NCBI GenBank assembly: GCA_937891785.1
Contig: CALAGN010000040.1
Coordinates: 1-64,000, forward strand
Source: an uncultured Octadecabacter sp.
Lineage (GTDB): Bacteria; Pseudomonadota; Alphaproteobacteria; Rhodobacterales; Rhodobacteraceae
DNA: 64,000 nt
Reading direction: 5' to 3'
The notes beneath the pieces are model-generated. The model made no database searches, was not told where the DNA came from, and was given only the letters and a program-made list of their open reading frames with translations. The translations under genes were made by a program, and so were the position numbers. How positions within the stretch are numbered: the first letter of the stretch is position 1; every line of letters starts with the position of its first letter. Positions 1 to 8,883 of this stretch are shown one piece after another.

Positions 1-123
1 GGCCGGAAGCAGACCTGCCAACCCGTCCAGCTTTGGGGTGCAAGCCACAAATCGTCAGGCACGGACCTGCGGTGACGCAAGTCAGGCGTTGGGCAGTCAC
101 CACACGATTGTTATTGCCGCCAG

Positions 124-1836
124 CTAGTCGCGGGTTCCTGCAAACCGTTCGGCCCAATCGCTACGCTCGTCATCCGTGATTTTGCGGAATGTGACTTCGG
201 GCACACTAAAGGCGTGACCAACGGGCAGGGCCGTCAATGCGCTGCGCACGTCGTCGGGCCAAGCCGTATCGGGCACACGCATCGCCTCGAGTAATTCGGC
301 TGCAGCATCGGGGATGAACGGCGCAGACAGCGCGGCATAGAACGGGATCAGGTTCAGTGCGAGCCGGATTTGCGCCGCTGCCTGATCGGGGTCTGTCTTG
401 AACGTGGTCCAAGGTGCTACCCCTTGCAGGTATTCATTGCCCAGCGTCCAGATTGCGCGCAATTCGGCAGCTGATTTGCGCACCTCCATGGCGTCCATAT
501 GGCCCTGATAGGCTGTCAGGCGGGTCGACAAATCGGCAATCAACTGCTCTTCTGGCGCCCCCCACGTGCCGCCAACGGGTACGTTTTCGCTGAACTTCGA
601 GCGGCAGAATTTCGTCACACGCGACACGAAATTGCCCAGCACATCCGCCAAGTCTTTGTTCACATCGGTCTGGAATGTCTCCCAGGTAAATTCTGCGTCC
701 GACGATTCTGGTGCGTGGCTTAGCAACCACCAGCGCCAATAGTCCGCAGGTAGAATTTCCAACGCCTGATCCATAAACACGCCACGCCCGCGCGAGGTAG
801 AAAACTGACCGCCGTCATAATTCAGGTAGTTGAACGATTTTATGTAATCGACCAGCTTCCAAGGCTCGGCGCTGCCTTTGATCGTCGCGGGGAACGACAG
901 GGTGTGGAACGGCACGTTATCCTTGCCCATGAACTGCGTATAACGCACATCATCCGCGCCTTTATCGGTGCGCCACCAGCGTTCCCAGTCCGTGCCCTTA
1001 CCGGCATCGACCCATTCTTGGGCACAAGCGATGTATTCGATCGGAGCGTCAAACCAGACGTAGAAAACCTTGCCTTCCATGCCCGGCCAATCTTCAGTGC
1101 CGCGTTTGACAGGCACGCCCCAGTCCAGATCGCGGGTAATGCCACGATCTTGCAATCCGTCGCCGTCATGCAACCATTTCTTGGCGATGGATGTGGTCAG
1201 CAGCGGCCAATCAGTTTTTGAACTGATCCAAGCGTTCAGATCGTCCTTGAGCTTGGATTGGCGCAAATACAGGTGTTTGGTTTCGCGCATTTCCAGCTCG
1301 GTGCTGCCGGAGATGGTGGAATGTGCGTTGATAAGATCGACTGGATCAAGCTGCTTGGTGCAGTTGTCGCATTGATCGCCGCGCGCGGACTCGAACCCGC
1401 AATTGGGGCAGGTGCCTTCGATATAACGGTCAGGCAGGAAGCGCCCGTCGGCGACGGAATAGACCTGATTTTCAGTCACTTCTTGGATCAGCCCTGCAGC
1501 GGCCAAAGCGCCGGCAAAATACTGGGTCAGCTTGTGGTTCTGGGGGCTAGAAGAGCGCCCGAAATGATCAAACGACAGGCGGAACCCTTGCGCGATCTCG
1601 GCCTGAACGGCCCACATATCGGCGCAATATTCGGCCACAGGTTTGCCTGCCTTCGCGGCGGCCAATTCGGCGGGCGTGCCGTGCTCGTCAGTGGCACACA
1701 AAAACAGAACTTCATTGCCGCGCGCGCGCAGATAGCGGGCATAAAGATCGGCGGGCAACTGGCTGCCGATCAGGTTTCCAAGGTGTTTGATCCCGTTGAT
1801 ATAGGGGATCGCTGAGGTAATAAGATGTCGTGCCAT
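124..1836 (-). CDS. metG: Methionyl-tRNA synthetase
   Basis: Charges tRNA-Met with methionine in the cytoplasm (570 aa). The class I signature appears near the N-terminus as [12 protein letters not shown] (HIGH equivalent), and the second catalytic loop appears as FSTSRGRG in place of KMSKS, as in the MetG group that carries this substitution. A zinc knuckle CPNC...CDNC lies near residues 142-157. I start at [12 protein letters not shown], where the family homology begins; an in-frame ATG eight codons upstream (1860) is possible. It lies downstream of the MFS gene on the same strand, after a 189-bp gap holding an SDR remnant. Function is certain from motifs and length. Confidence 0.97.
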   Translation of the reverse strand: MARHLITSAIPYINGIKHLGNLIGSQLPADLYARYLRARGNEVLFLCATDEHGTPAELAAAKAGKPVAEYCADMWAVQAEIAQGFRLSFDHFGRSSSPQNHKLTQYFAGALAAAGLIQEVTENQVYSVADGRFLPDRYIEGTCPNCGFESARGDQCDNCTKQLDPVDLINAHSTISGSTELEMRETKHLYLRQSKLKDDLNAWISSKTDWPLLTTSIAKKWLHDGDGLQDRGITRDLDWGVPVKRGTEDWPGMEGKVFYVWFDAPIEYIACAQEWVDAGKGTDWERWWRTDKGADDVRYTQFMGKDNVPFHTLSFPATIKGSAEPWKLVDYIKSFNYLNYDGGQFSTSRGRGVFMDQALEILPADYWRWWLLSHAPESSDAEFTWETFQTDVNKDLADVLGNFVSRVTKFCRSKFSENVPVGGTWGAPEEQLIADLSTRLTAYQGHMDAMEVRKSAAELRAIWTLGNEYLQGVAPWTTFKTDPDQAAAQIRLALNLIPFYAALSAPFIPDAAAELLEAMRVPDTAWPDDVRSALTALPVGHAFSVPEVTFRKITDDERSDWAERFAGTRD

Positions 1837-1921
1837 GGGTCTGCCTTTTCGTGCGGTCATGGCCCGTCTAGTGCGATTGCTGCCAAAGGGCTAGGGGGCG
1901 GTGTGATTGGCCCCGTGATTA

Positions 1922-1972
1922 TTATTGAGCTGTGTATCCACCATCGACCAGATAGTAGCTCCCGGTGATGAT
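1922..1972 (-). pseudogene. C-terminal remnant of a short-chain dehydrogenase
   Basis: Between metG and the MFS gene the minus strand encodes IITGSYYLVDGGYTAQ followed by TAA. This is the characteristic SDR C-terminus (TG...VDGGY). An in-frame TGA sits immediately upstream, and no Rossmann or YxxxK part is present before it, so only about 16 codons survive. I infer the tail of a deleted gene. It could be chance, but the match to the SDR ending is unusually complete. Confidence 0.6.
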
Positions 1973-2025
1973 TCAACTGATGCTGCGAGGGTATTTTAGC
2001 CATGCGCAATATACCTTTACCTGGG

Positions 2026-3252
2026 TTAAGACTTGTCGCGGCTGCGTCGCAGCAAACGCCCAATCGTGAAGGATGTGCGCGGCGCATAGACATAGGGCGT
2101 GCGGTCGGTGGGCACATTGCGAACCCTCATGCGGGCAAGACCAAAGATCACAAGCGCGATATGACCGACCGAGATAAAGGCGAATAGCGCTGCGGGTCCA
2201 TAGGCCGTGATCAGCGCCGAGGTGAGCCAAGGTGCTGCAATGGCACCGACTGCGTAAAAGAACATCAGTGCGGCTGACAGTTCGACCCGCTCTTCGCTGC
2301 TCGCAAAGTCATGGGCATGTGCAGCGGAAATCGAATAGATCGGAAAGCTGGTAAAGCCGAAAAAGGCTGCGGCAAGCATGATGCCGATTGTGCCCAATGA
2401 CGCTGTCGCGACCGTAATCGCACAAGCCACAACCGCCGCGACGGACATCGCGATCAGCACCCAGCGGCGATCATATTTATCGGCCAGCCAGCCCGTAGGA
2501 TACTGCGCGAGCGCGCCGCCCGCGACAAAAGCAGCAAGGAAATAGCCGATCTGGCTGGCCTGCAAGCCAACTTCTTGGCCATAGATGGGGCCCACCATGC
2601 GGAAAGACGCGCTCGACATGGCGGCGACGATCACACCCACCACCGCCAGTGGTGACATGCGCCATGCCAACATTGGACGCAGGCGCGGGGCCTTTGGCGT
2701 TTCTGGTTGGGATGCTTTGGTGAGCGTCAACGGCAGGATCGCGGCGCAGCACAGGATCGTCAGGATATTGTAGGCCAGATAAACCTCAAGATCGGCAAGC
2801 GCGCCAATCATGAACTGTGCCATGAATGACGCGCCCATATCGACAATACGGTAGCTTCCCATTGCCCGTCCGCGTGTTTCATTGGTCACTTTGGCCTGCA
2901 ACCATGCCTCGATCACGGTGTAGCAGCCCGCGACGCAGATGCCGGACGCAATGCGCATGATCGCCCAAGCCGTCGGGTCTATGGTGATCACATGTGCGGC
3001 CATACCAATCGCACCCATCGCCGTGAACGTCGCAAACGCGCGAGAATGGCCGACGTTGCCCATCAGGCGAGGGGCCCACCAGCAACCGATGAAAAAGCCA
3101 AAGAAATGCGCTGATCCGAGGAAACCCACCTCGGCGCGGGTAAAGTCGTAAGACAGCCCCGTGAGTGCGTCGAGCGGGCCAACACCGCCCGACGAAAGCT
3201 GCAACAGGGCGACGGATAAGAACAGCGAGGCAAAGGAGATCATCATGCGCAT
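2026..3252 (-). CDS. MFS transporter (YcaD-like)
   Basis: A 408-aa inner-membrane major facilitator with about 12 hydrophobic segments. An MFS motif-A-like loop, GWLADKYDRRWVL, occurs after TM8, and loop RGRAMGSYRIVDMG is seen in the first half. The family resembles YcaD/drug-type MFS carriers; the substrate cannot be read from sequence. The start is one of several clustered ATGs (3252, 3246, 3243). It is divergent from the aldo/keto reductase at 3375. Confidence 0.85.
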   Translation of the reverse strand: MRMMISFASLFLSVALLQLSSGGVGPLDALTGLSYDFTRAEVGFLGSAHFFGFFIGCWWAPRLMGNVGHSRAFATFTAMGAIGMAAHVITIDPTAWAIMRIASGICVAGCYTVIEAWLQAKVTNETRGRAMGSYRIVDMGASFMAQFMIGALADLEVYLAYNILTILCCAAILPLTLTKASQPETPKAPRLRPMLAWRMSPLAVVGVIVAAMSSASFRMVGPIYGQEVGLQASQIGYFLAAFVAGGALAQYPTGWLADKYDRRWVLIAMSVAAVVACAITVATASLGTIGIMLAAAFFGFTSFPIYSISAAHAHDFASSEERVELSAALMFFYAVGAIAAPWLTSALITAYGPAALFAFISVGHIALVIFGLARMRVRNVPTDRTPYVYAPRTSFTIGRLLRRSRDKS

Positions 3253-3374
3253 GAGGGTACCTTGGCCTGCGCCCCCTTGCGCCGCTAGGGCTTATTCGAC
3301 ATCGCGTGTCGCTTTGGGTTGTTCTTGCGGGCGGGCGGGCTAATGTCTGCCAATATGATTTGGAAAGGCCTGAT

Positions 3375-4418
3375 ATGAAACAGATACCGCTTGGCAGTAG
3401 CGACATCATGGTCAGTGATTGGTGTCTTGGGACGATGACCTTTGGCACGCATACATCCGTGGCCGATAGTGGTCGCCAGATTGATATGTGTCTGGATGCG
3501 GGGATCAACTTTCTCGATACGGCGGAAATGTATCCGGTGAACCCCGTCGCGGCTGAAACGGTCGGCCAGTCCGAAGAGGCAATCGGCGCGTGGGTCGCGG
3601 CAAGCGGGCGGCGTGACGCGGTAGTGATTGCCACCAAAGTGTCGGGCGCAAATGGTGGATTTGTGCGGGGCGGAGCGGGGTTTAACGGCGGCAATATCGC
3701 GCAGGCCGTGGACGATAGCCTGCGGCGTTTGAACACCGATGTGATTGATTTGTATCAGCTGCACTGGCCTGATCGTGGGTCATATATGTTCCGCCAAAAC
3801 TGGACTTATGACCCGTCAGGACAGGACCGGACGGCAACGCTGGATCATATGGACAGCGTGCTGGGTGCGATGCAGGCACAGATCGATGCGGGCAAGGTGC
3901 GCGCGTTCGGTCTGTCCAACGAAAGCGCTTGGGGTACTACCCGCTGGATAGATCGTGCCGCAGCCGTCGGTGGCCCACGCGTGGTGTCCGTGCAAAACGA
4001 ATATTCGCTTCTGTGTCGGTTGTTTGACACCGACATGGCGGAAATGGCGGTGAACGAGGATGTGACATTGCTGTCGTTTTCGCCCCTCGCGGCAGGGCTG
4101 TTGACTGGCAAATATCAAGGCGGACAGGTGCCCACAAACAGCCGGATGCAGTTTTCCCCTGAAATGGGCGGGCGCAAATCGGTGCGTGTTTTTGATGCGG
4201 TTGATGCATATTTGCAGGTTGCGCACGGTCATGGGCTGGACCCAGTGCATATGGCATTGGCTTGGCAAAGAAGCCGTCCATTTCCGGTAGGCGCGATCTT
4301 TGGCGCGACCACGGTGGCACAGCTAGAGCATCTGCTCGCCAGGCGGGACCTAGAGTTGGATGACGCGGTCCTAAAGGCACTGGACGCTGTCCATTACGCC
4401 CATCCGATGCCCTACTAG
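3375..4418 (+). CDS. Aldo/keto reductase (Tas-like)
   Basis: A 347-aa NADPH-dependent aldo/keto reductase of the Tas/AKR group. The catalytic tetrad is visible: Asp and Tyr in FLDTAEMYP, Lys in VIATKVSG and His in YQLHWPDR. The C-terminal nucleotide-binding part contains FGATTVAQLEHLL. The start is ATG 3375, preceded by GGAAAGG. It lies 118 bp upstream of the BKACE gene and may be the first gene of the carnitine island, but aldo/keto reductases are common and its substrate is unknown. Confidence 0.88.
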   Translation: MKQIPLGSSDIMVSDWCLGTMTFGTHTSVADSGRQIDMCLDAGINFLDTAEMYPVNPVAAETVGQSEEAIGAWVAASGRRDAVVIATKVSGANGGFVRGGAGFNGGNIAQAVDDSLRRLNTDVIDLYQLHWPDRGSYMFRQNWTYDPSGQDRTATLDHMDSVLGAMQAQIDAGKVRAFGLSNESAWGTTRWIDRAAAVGGPRVVSVQNEYSLLCRLFDTDMAEMAVNEDVTLLSFSPLAAGLLTGKYQGGQVPTNSRMQFSPEMGGRKSVRVFDAVDAYLQVAHGHGLDPVHMALAWQRSRPFPVGAIFGATTVAQLEHLLARRDLELDDAVLKALDAVHYAHPMPY

Positions 4419-4536
4419 CGGGATCGCCTTTTGATAGCTGCGCCTCTGGCAGGAGCTTCAAGAACAGAAGAACTTGGGGTTGCGTGCGTGGTGGGAATCG
4501 CGGACGATCATTTGGAACGAGCAATGGAGGGCTGAC

Positions 4537-5451
4537 ATGCCGCTAGAGATGAACCGCGAGGTGTTTATCACCGCCGCTGTGACCGGATCAGGATCGACTC
4601 AAGATCGCAGCCCTCATGTGCCCCGATCACCCGAACAGATCGCCGCCAGTGCGATTGATGCGGCCAAAGCGGGTGCCGCCGTGGTGCATTGCCATGTGCG
4701 CGACCCCGAAAGCGGTGTGCCGTCACGCCGGTTGGACCTTTATCGCGAGTTGACAGAGCGCATTCGCGCGGCTGACGTCGATGTGGTTTTGAACCTGACT
4801 GCAGGGATGGGCGGCGACATGATTTTTGGCGGTGTAGACGCGCCGCTGCCAACGATTGCGGGCACCGATATGGTTGGCGCGACTGAACGGGTGGCCCATA
4901 TTGCGCAGTGTCTGCCCGAGATTTGCACCCTTGATTGTGGCACGATGAATTTCGCCGAGGCCGATTATGTCATGACCAATACGCCGGGCATGTTGGTGGC
5001 TATGGGCACCATGATGACCAAGCTGGGCGTAAAGCCCGAAATCGAGGCATTTGATACCGGCCATCTTTGGTATGCCAAGCAGTTGGTAAAAGACGGCGTG
5101 CTGGAACCGGGCGCGCTGGTGCAACTGTGTATGGGCGTTCCGTGGGGCGCGCCGGACGATCTCAATACCTTTATGGCGATGGTAAATAATGTGCCCGACG
5201 ACTGGACGTTTTCCGCATTTGGCCTGGGCCGCGCCCAGATGCCTTATGTGGCGGCCTCGGTGCTGGCAGGGGGCAACGTGCGCGTCGGGCTTGAGGACAA
5301 TCTGATGCTGGATCGCGGCGTTATGGCGACCAATGCGCAGCTGGTAGAGCGCGCGGCCAGTATTGTTGAAAACCTTGGCGCGCGGGTGATTGGGCCCGAA
5401 GACGTGCGCAAGAAACTGGGGTTGATCAAGCGCGCGCCGGTCGCCGGTTGA
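4537..5451 (+). CDS. BKACE-family dehydrocarnitine cleavage enzyme
   Basis: A 304-aa member of the beta-keto acid cleavage enzyme family (annotated elsewhere as 3-keto-5-aminohexanoate cleavage protein). It starts at ATG 4537 after the strong site GGAGGG. Seen: N-terminal strand VFITAAVTGSG, metal-binding HCH in AAVVHCHVRDPESG, and LEDNLMLDRGVMATNAQLV near the C-terminus. BKACE enzymes use acetyl-CoA to split a beta-keto acid into acetoacetate and a CoA ester. The carnitine dehydrogenase fusion 1.2 kb downstream makes 3-dehydrocarnitine the likely substrate, with betainyl-CoA the product. The assignment of substrate is from context. Confidence 0.85.
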   Translation: MPLEMNREVFITAAVTGSGSTQDRSPHVPRSPEQIAASAIDAAKAGAAVVHCHVRDPESGVPSRRLDLYRELTERIRAADVDVVLNLTAGMGGDMIFGGVDAPLPTIAGTDMVGATERVAHIAQCLPEICTLDCGTMNFAEADYVMTNTPGMLVAMGTMMTKLGVKPEIEAFDTGHLWYAKQLVKDGVLEPGALVQLCMGVPWGAPDDLNTFMAMVNNVPDDWTFSAFGLGRAQMPYVAASVLAGGNVRVGLEDNLMLDRGVMATNAQLVERAASIVENLGARVIGPEDVRKKLGLIKRAPVAG

Positions 5452-5780
5452 AGCGTTTTGCGGCGCTGATGGTTTTGCTGGCCGCGTGTCAGGTCGAAGA
5501 CCCATCTGTGCAGCTTGGCGGCATGTCTTCGGCCGAGGAGATGGCCTGTCTGGGGCAGGGTGGCACGGTAGATATGGGCGGGTTGGCCGATGTTGCGCAT
5601 TGTGTGCTGCCGATGGCGGATGCCGGGCAAAGTTGCACCACGGGAGCAAGCTGCGACGGGGGGCTATGCCTTGTGCAGGGCAGCAGCGACACAACTGGCC
5701 AATGCGTGCCGCGCAGCCCGTTTTTCGGCTGTCACGACGTTGTGGAAAACGGTAGTGTGGCGACCTTATGTTTGGATTGA
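5448..5780 (+). CDS. Small Cys-rich lipoprotein
   Basis: A 110-aa predicted lipoprotein with signal MKRFAALMVLLAAC; the lipobox Cys is residue 14. The TTG start at 5448 overlaps the BKACE stop codon (TTGA), implying translational coupling. The mature part contains several further Cys residues (for example CLGQGG, CVLPMADAG, CTTGASCDGGLC, CVPRSPFFGC), which suggests a disulfide-stabilised periplasmic fold. I do not recognise a family. It overlaps the next gene by 13 nt. Confidence 0.7.
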   Translation: MKRFAALMVLLAACQVEDPSVQLGGMSSAEEMACLGQGGTVDMGGLADVAHCVLPMADAGQSCTTGASCDGGLCLVQGSSDTTGQCVPRSPFFGCHDVVENGSVATLCLD

Positions 5781-6331
5781 TCGCGCGGATTTTCGCGATG
5801 TGGGCGCTTGGTATGGCGGCGGGTTGTGTCGCTACCGTGCCGTCGCGTGATGCATCATATCGCGACCAAAGCGCGCTGATTGCCAGTCAGGTTGACGTGA
5901 GCGCTCAAGATATGGATGGCACTTGGCATGTGCGCCAACAGGTCACCGGTGCATGGCCGCGCGGAGCCGGAACTGTGCAGATTTCCGCTGATGGTGGTGC
6001 CCTGATTCTGAGCGAGGTTGCGACGGCCTGCAATGCTGACAACCTGTGCGAACCTGCGACGTTTGTGACCCGCTATGAACCAACGCTTCATGGGCGGTTT
6101 CGCAAGGTTATGCTGGGGGATGCCCGGTCTGGGCTTAATGCTCCGGACGCGCTTTGGGTGCTGTGGATGGACTATGATCGCCGCACGTTTGTCGCAGGCG
6201 ATCCATCGGGGAGCTATGCTGCGATCTTTGATCACCAGCCGACGGGCGGGGCAGATCGTATCGTGGCAGCGCGGGACATTCTGGATTGGTTTGGATATGA
6301 TATATCCCGACTCGAGGAGAGACGCAGATGA
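5768..6331 (+). CDS. Lipocalin-like lipoprotein
   Basis: A 187-aa protein with an N-terminal hydrophobic segment ending in lipobox MAAGC (Cys about residue 20), so probably outer- or inner-membrane anchored. The body has lipocalin (Blc-type) features: DMDGTWHVRQQV near the first strand, a strand-rich centre, LWVLWMDYDRRTFVAGDPSGSYAAIF and a C-terminal helix RIVAARDILDWFGYD. Lipocalins bind small hydrophobic ligands in a beta barrel. Overlaps of 13 nt upstream and 4 nt downstream place it in one operon with BKACE and the next lipoprotein. Confidence 0.7.
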   Translation: MFGLIARIFAMWALGMAAGCVATVPSRDASYRDQSALIASQVDVSAQDMDGTWHVRQQVTGAWPRGAGTVQISADGGALILSEVATACNADNLCEPATFVTRYEPTLHGRFRKVMLGDARSGLNAPDALWVLWMDYDRRTFVAGDPSGSYAAIFDHQPTGGADRIVAARDILDWFGYDISRLEERRR

Positions 6332-6621
6332 AGAAAATGATTCTTGCCGCGGTGCCGCTTTTGGCTGCTTGTGAAGACATGCCAGCGGGTGCGGGAATTG
6401 GTGGCGGGTCAACCGGCGGCGGCGGTATCCGTGAATACCTCGTGCTTGGCTCGTCGATGAGCTTTGAGGAGTGTCGCGCCCGTGGTGGTGTTATCATTCG
6501 TGACGACGGCAGCCCGATGATCGCCTGTGATCCGCGTGTCACGCGCCAGCCAGTGCCTGCAAATGAATTCGACCACCCTGGATCGCCCATGCCGCAAGCG
6601 GCTGCGGCGACCGAGGGTTAA
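6328..6621 (+). CDS. Small lipoprotein
   Basis: A 97-aa predicted lipoprotein with signal MKKMILAAVPLLAAC (Cys 15), followed by a Gly-rich linker GAGIGGGSTGGGG. The C-terminal part has two Cys (EECRARGG and IACDPRV) and little else. The ATG at 6328 overlaps the preceding stop by 4 nt (ATGA) and follows GAGGAGAGACGC. No family recognised. It lies 49 nt before the carnitine dehydrogenase start. Confidence 0.7.
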   Translation: MKKMILAAVPLLAACEDMPAGAGIGGGSTGGGGIREYLVLGSSMSFEECRARGGVIIRDDGSPMIACDPRVTRQPVPANEFDHPGSPMPQAAAATEG

Positions 6622-6670
6622 TCAATCACAATCAGGGGCTATGGCTCCGACGTTTCTAGGGGGAGCGGAC

Positions 6671-8134
6671 ATGGGTAACACGGCAGCCATAATTGGTGGC
6701 GGGGTCATCGGCGGTGGCTGGGCTGCGCGGTTCTTGCTTGCGGGATGGGACGTGCGGGTGTTTGACCCCGACCCAAATGCGCAGCGCAAGATTGGCGAAG
6801 TTCTAGAAAACGCGCGCCGGTCTTTGCCGGGGTTGTCGGACGTGGCCTTGCCTGATGAAGGCACGCTCTCGTTTCACGATGCCATGTCAGATGCCGTTTC
6901 TGGGGCTGTTTGGATTCAAGAAAGCGTGCCTGAACGGTTGGAGCTAAAGCAAAAGGTCTATCAGACCTTGCAGGAACACTGCGCGGCGGATGCGGTGATC
7001 GGGTCATCCACCTCCGGATTCAAGCCGTCCGAATTGCAGGGCTGCGCGACGCGCCCCGAACAGATCGTAGTCTGCCATCCGTTTAATCCGGTTTACCTGT
7101 TGCCGCTAATCGAACTGGTGACCACGGACGCGAACGGCAATGACTTGCCCGACCGCGCCGAAAATATCCTGCGCGAGATCGGCATGTTTCCTTTGCGCCT
7201 TACCAAAGAGATCGACGCGCATATTGCCGACCGCTTCCTCGAAGCCGTCTGGCGCGAGGCGCTTTGGATGATCAAGGACGGCATTGCGACGACCTCTGAG
7301 ATCGATGAGGCCATTCGCATGGGGTTCGGGTTGCGCTGGGCACAGATGGGATTGTTCGAAACCTACCGGATTGCAGGTGGCGAAGCAGGGATGCGGCATT
7401 TCATCGAACAATTTGGCCCCTGCCTGTCGTGGCCTTGGACCAAATTGATGGACGTGCCGGAGCTGACTGAAGAATTGATCGACGCGATTGCAGATCAGTC
7501 GGATGCGCAATCGGGGATGCACACGATCCGCGAGTTGGAACGCATTCGCGACAACAATCTGGTGACAATCCTGCGCGGGTTAAAGGCGCAAAACTGGGGT
7601 GCGGGGCAGATTTTGAACGCGCGTGACAAGGCGAGCAAAGTCATAGCAACAACGCTTGCTGAAGTTGCGGATATCACCCAACCTGTGTTGACCGTCAGTC
7701 GCGCGGTGCCGTTGGATTGGACCGATTACAATGGCCACATGAACGAGGCGCGCTATTTGCAGGCTTTTGGCGATGCCACCGACCGGATAATGATGATTGT
7801 TGGCTGTGATGCTGACTATATCGCGAAGGGTGGCAGCTATTTTTCGGCCGAAACCCATATCCGCCATGTGGACGAGGTTTATGCGGGCGCACGCATTCGG
7901 GTCGAATCTCAGGTTCTGCTGGGCGCAGGCAAAAAGATGCATCTGTTTCATCGGATGTTGGAGGGGGATCGATTGTTGGCGACGGGCGAACAAATGCTGA
8001 TCCATGTTGAACTCGCCACCCGCAAGGCCAGTGATCCCGCTACAAGCGTTGCCGAACCGCTCGCCAAATTGGCGAATGCCCACGCCAAACTGCCCCGCCC
8101 CGAAGGGGCCGGTGCTGCCGTCGGTGTGCGCTGA
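6671..8134 (+). CDS. lcdH: Carnitine 3-dehydrogenase / betainyl-CoA thioesterase fusion
   Basis: A 487-aa two-domain enzyme. Residues 1-~320 are a 3-hydroxyacyl-CoA-dehydrogenase-type fold with NAD loop IIGGGVIGGGWAARF, SSTSGFKPSEL, and catalytic HPFNPVYLLPLIELV. This matches L-carnitine dehydrogenase, which oxidises carnitine to 3-dehydrocarnitine. Residues ~340-470 form a 4HBT hotdog domain starting VPLDWTDYNGHMNEARYL. The domain pair is known in alphaproteobacterial LcdH proteins. With BKACE upstream, the likely route is carnitine to dehydrocarnitine to betainyl-CoA to glycine betaine. The start is ATG 6671 after AGGGGGAGCG; ATG 6641 is an alternative. The stop overlaps the SDR start (TGATG). 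Confidence 0.9.
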   Translation: MGNTAAIIGGGVIGGGWAARFLLAGWDVRVFDPDPNAQRKIGEVLENARRSLPGLSDVALPDEGTLSFHDAMSDAVSGAVWIQESVPERLELKQKVYQTLQEHCAADAVIGSSTSGFKPSELQGCATRPEQIVVCHPFNPVYLLPLIELVTTDANGNDLPDRAENILREIGMFPLRLTKEIDAHIADRFLEAVWREALWMIKDGIATTSEIDEAIRMGFGLRWAQMGLFETYRIAGGEAGMRHFIEQFGPCLSWPWTKLMDVPELTEELIDAIADQSDAQSGMHTIRELERIRDNNLVTILRGLKAQNWGAGQILNARDKASKVIATTLAEVADITQPVLTVSRAVPLDWTDYNGHMNEARYLQAFGDATDRIMMIVGCDADYIAKGGSYFSAETHIRHVDEVYAGARIRVESQVLLGAGKKMHLFHRMLEGDRLLATGEQMLIHVELATRKASDPATSVAEPLAKLANAHAKLPRPEGAGAAVGVR

Positions 8135-8883
8135 TGCGTGTGCTGATCACGGCAGGTGGCAGCGGTATCGGGCATGCCATGGCGCAGGCTTATGACGCGG
8201 CGGGCTGGGATGTTTCGATCACAGATGTGGATGCTGATGCGCTTGCCGCTTGCCCGTCCACTTGGACATGCCATCGCGCCGATGCCGCGAATGAAACGGC
8301 CATGGCGGATGTGTTTGCAGGCCTGCGCGCAGGTGGTCTTGACGTTCTTTGTGCCAATGCGGGGATCGCGGGTCCGACTGCACAGGTGGAAGATGTGGCA
8401 CTTGCCGATTGGCAACGCTGTGTGTCCGTCAACCTTGAAGGCGCGTTTCTGGCTGCGAAATATGCAGCTCCGATCATGAAGGCGCGCGGCGCCGGTGCGA
8501 TGGTGTTCACATCCTCGACCGCAGGCATCTATGGCTACCCGAACCGGGCGCCCTATGCGGCTGCTAAATGGGCAATTATCGGCCTGATGAAAACCCTCGC
8601 AATGGAACTGGGTCCGTTTGGCATTCGCGCCAACGCGATCTGCCCCGGTGCCGTTACGGGCCCGCGCATGGACGGCGTCATGGACCGCGAGGCGGTGGCC
8701 AAAGGTATGACACGCGATCAGGTCTATGCGGGCTATGCCGCCGGAACGTCCATGCGCAGCTTTGTGAGCGCGCAAGACATTGCGGACATGGCGCTTTTCC
8801 TTGGGTCAAATGGCGCAAAGATGGTCAGCGGGCAGGTTATCGCCGTCGACGGACACACGGAAAATCCTGACCCAAAGCTTTAG
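8134..8883 (+). CDS. Short-chain dehydrogenase/reductase
   Basis: A 249-aa classical SDR. The cofactor loop is TAGGSGIG (Ala in place of the usual Gly of TGxxxGxG), followed by NAG in LCANAGIAGP, catalytic Ser in FTSSTAGIYG, YAAAK, and the C-terminal SGQVIAVDGH. The ATG shares its A with the lcdH stop, so the two are coupled. A role in carnitine metabolism, such as acting on D-carnitine or another hydroxy intermediate, is only inferred. It overlaps the convergent XRE gene by 4 nt. Confidence 0.9.
   Translation: MRVLITAGGSGIGHAMAQAYDAAGWDVSITDVDADALAACPSTWTCHRADAANETAMADVFAGLRAGGLDVLCANAGIAGPTAQVEDVALADWQRCVSVNLEGAFLAAKYAAPIMKARGAGAMVFTSSTAGIYGYPNRAPYAAAKWAIIGLMKTLAMELGPFGIRANAICPGAVTGPRMDGVMDREAVAKGMTRDQVYAGYAAGTSMRSFVSAQDIADMALFLGSNGAKMVSGQVIAVDGHTENPDPKL

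Noticed and set aside
4419-4536. Small ORF upstream of BKACE
   Set aside because: The frame ending in NEQWRAD continues straight into BKACE without its own stop and has no good start; treated as 5' untranslated sequence.
4723-5694. Minus-strand 323-codon open frame
   Set aside because: It is His/Arg-rich, antisense to BKACE, and reflects the GC-rich third codon position of the real gene.
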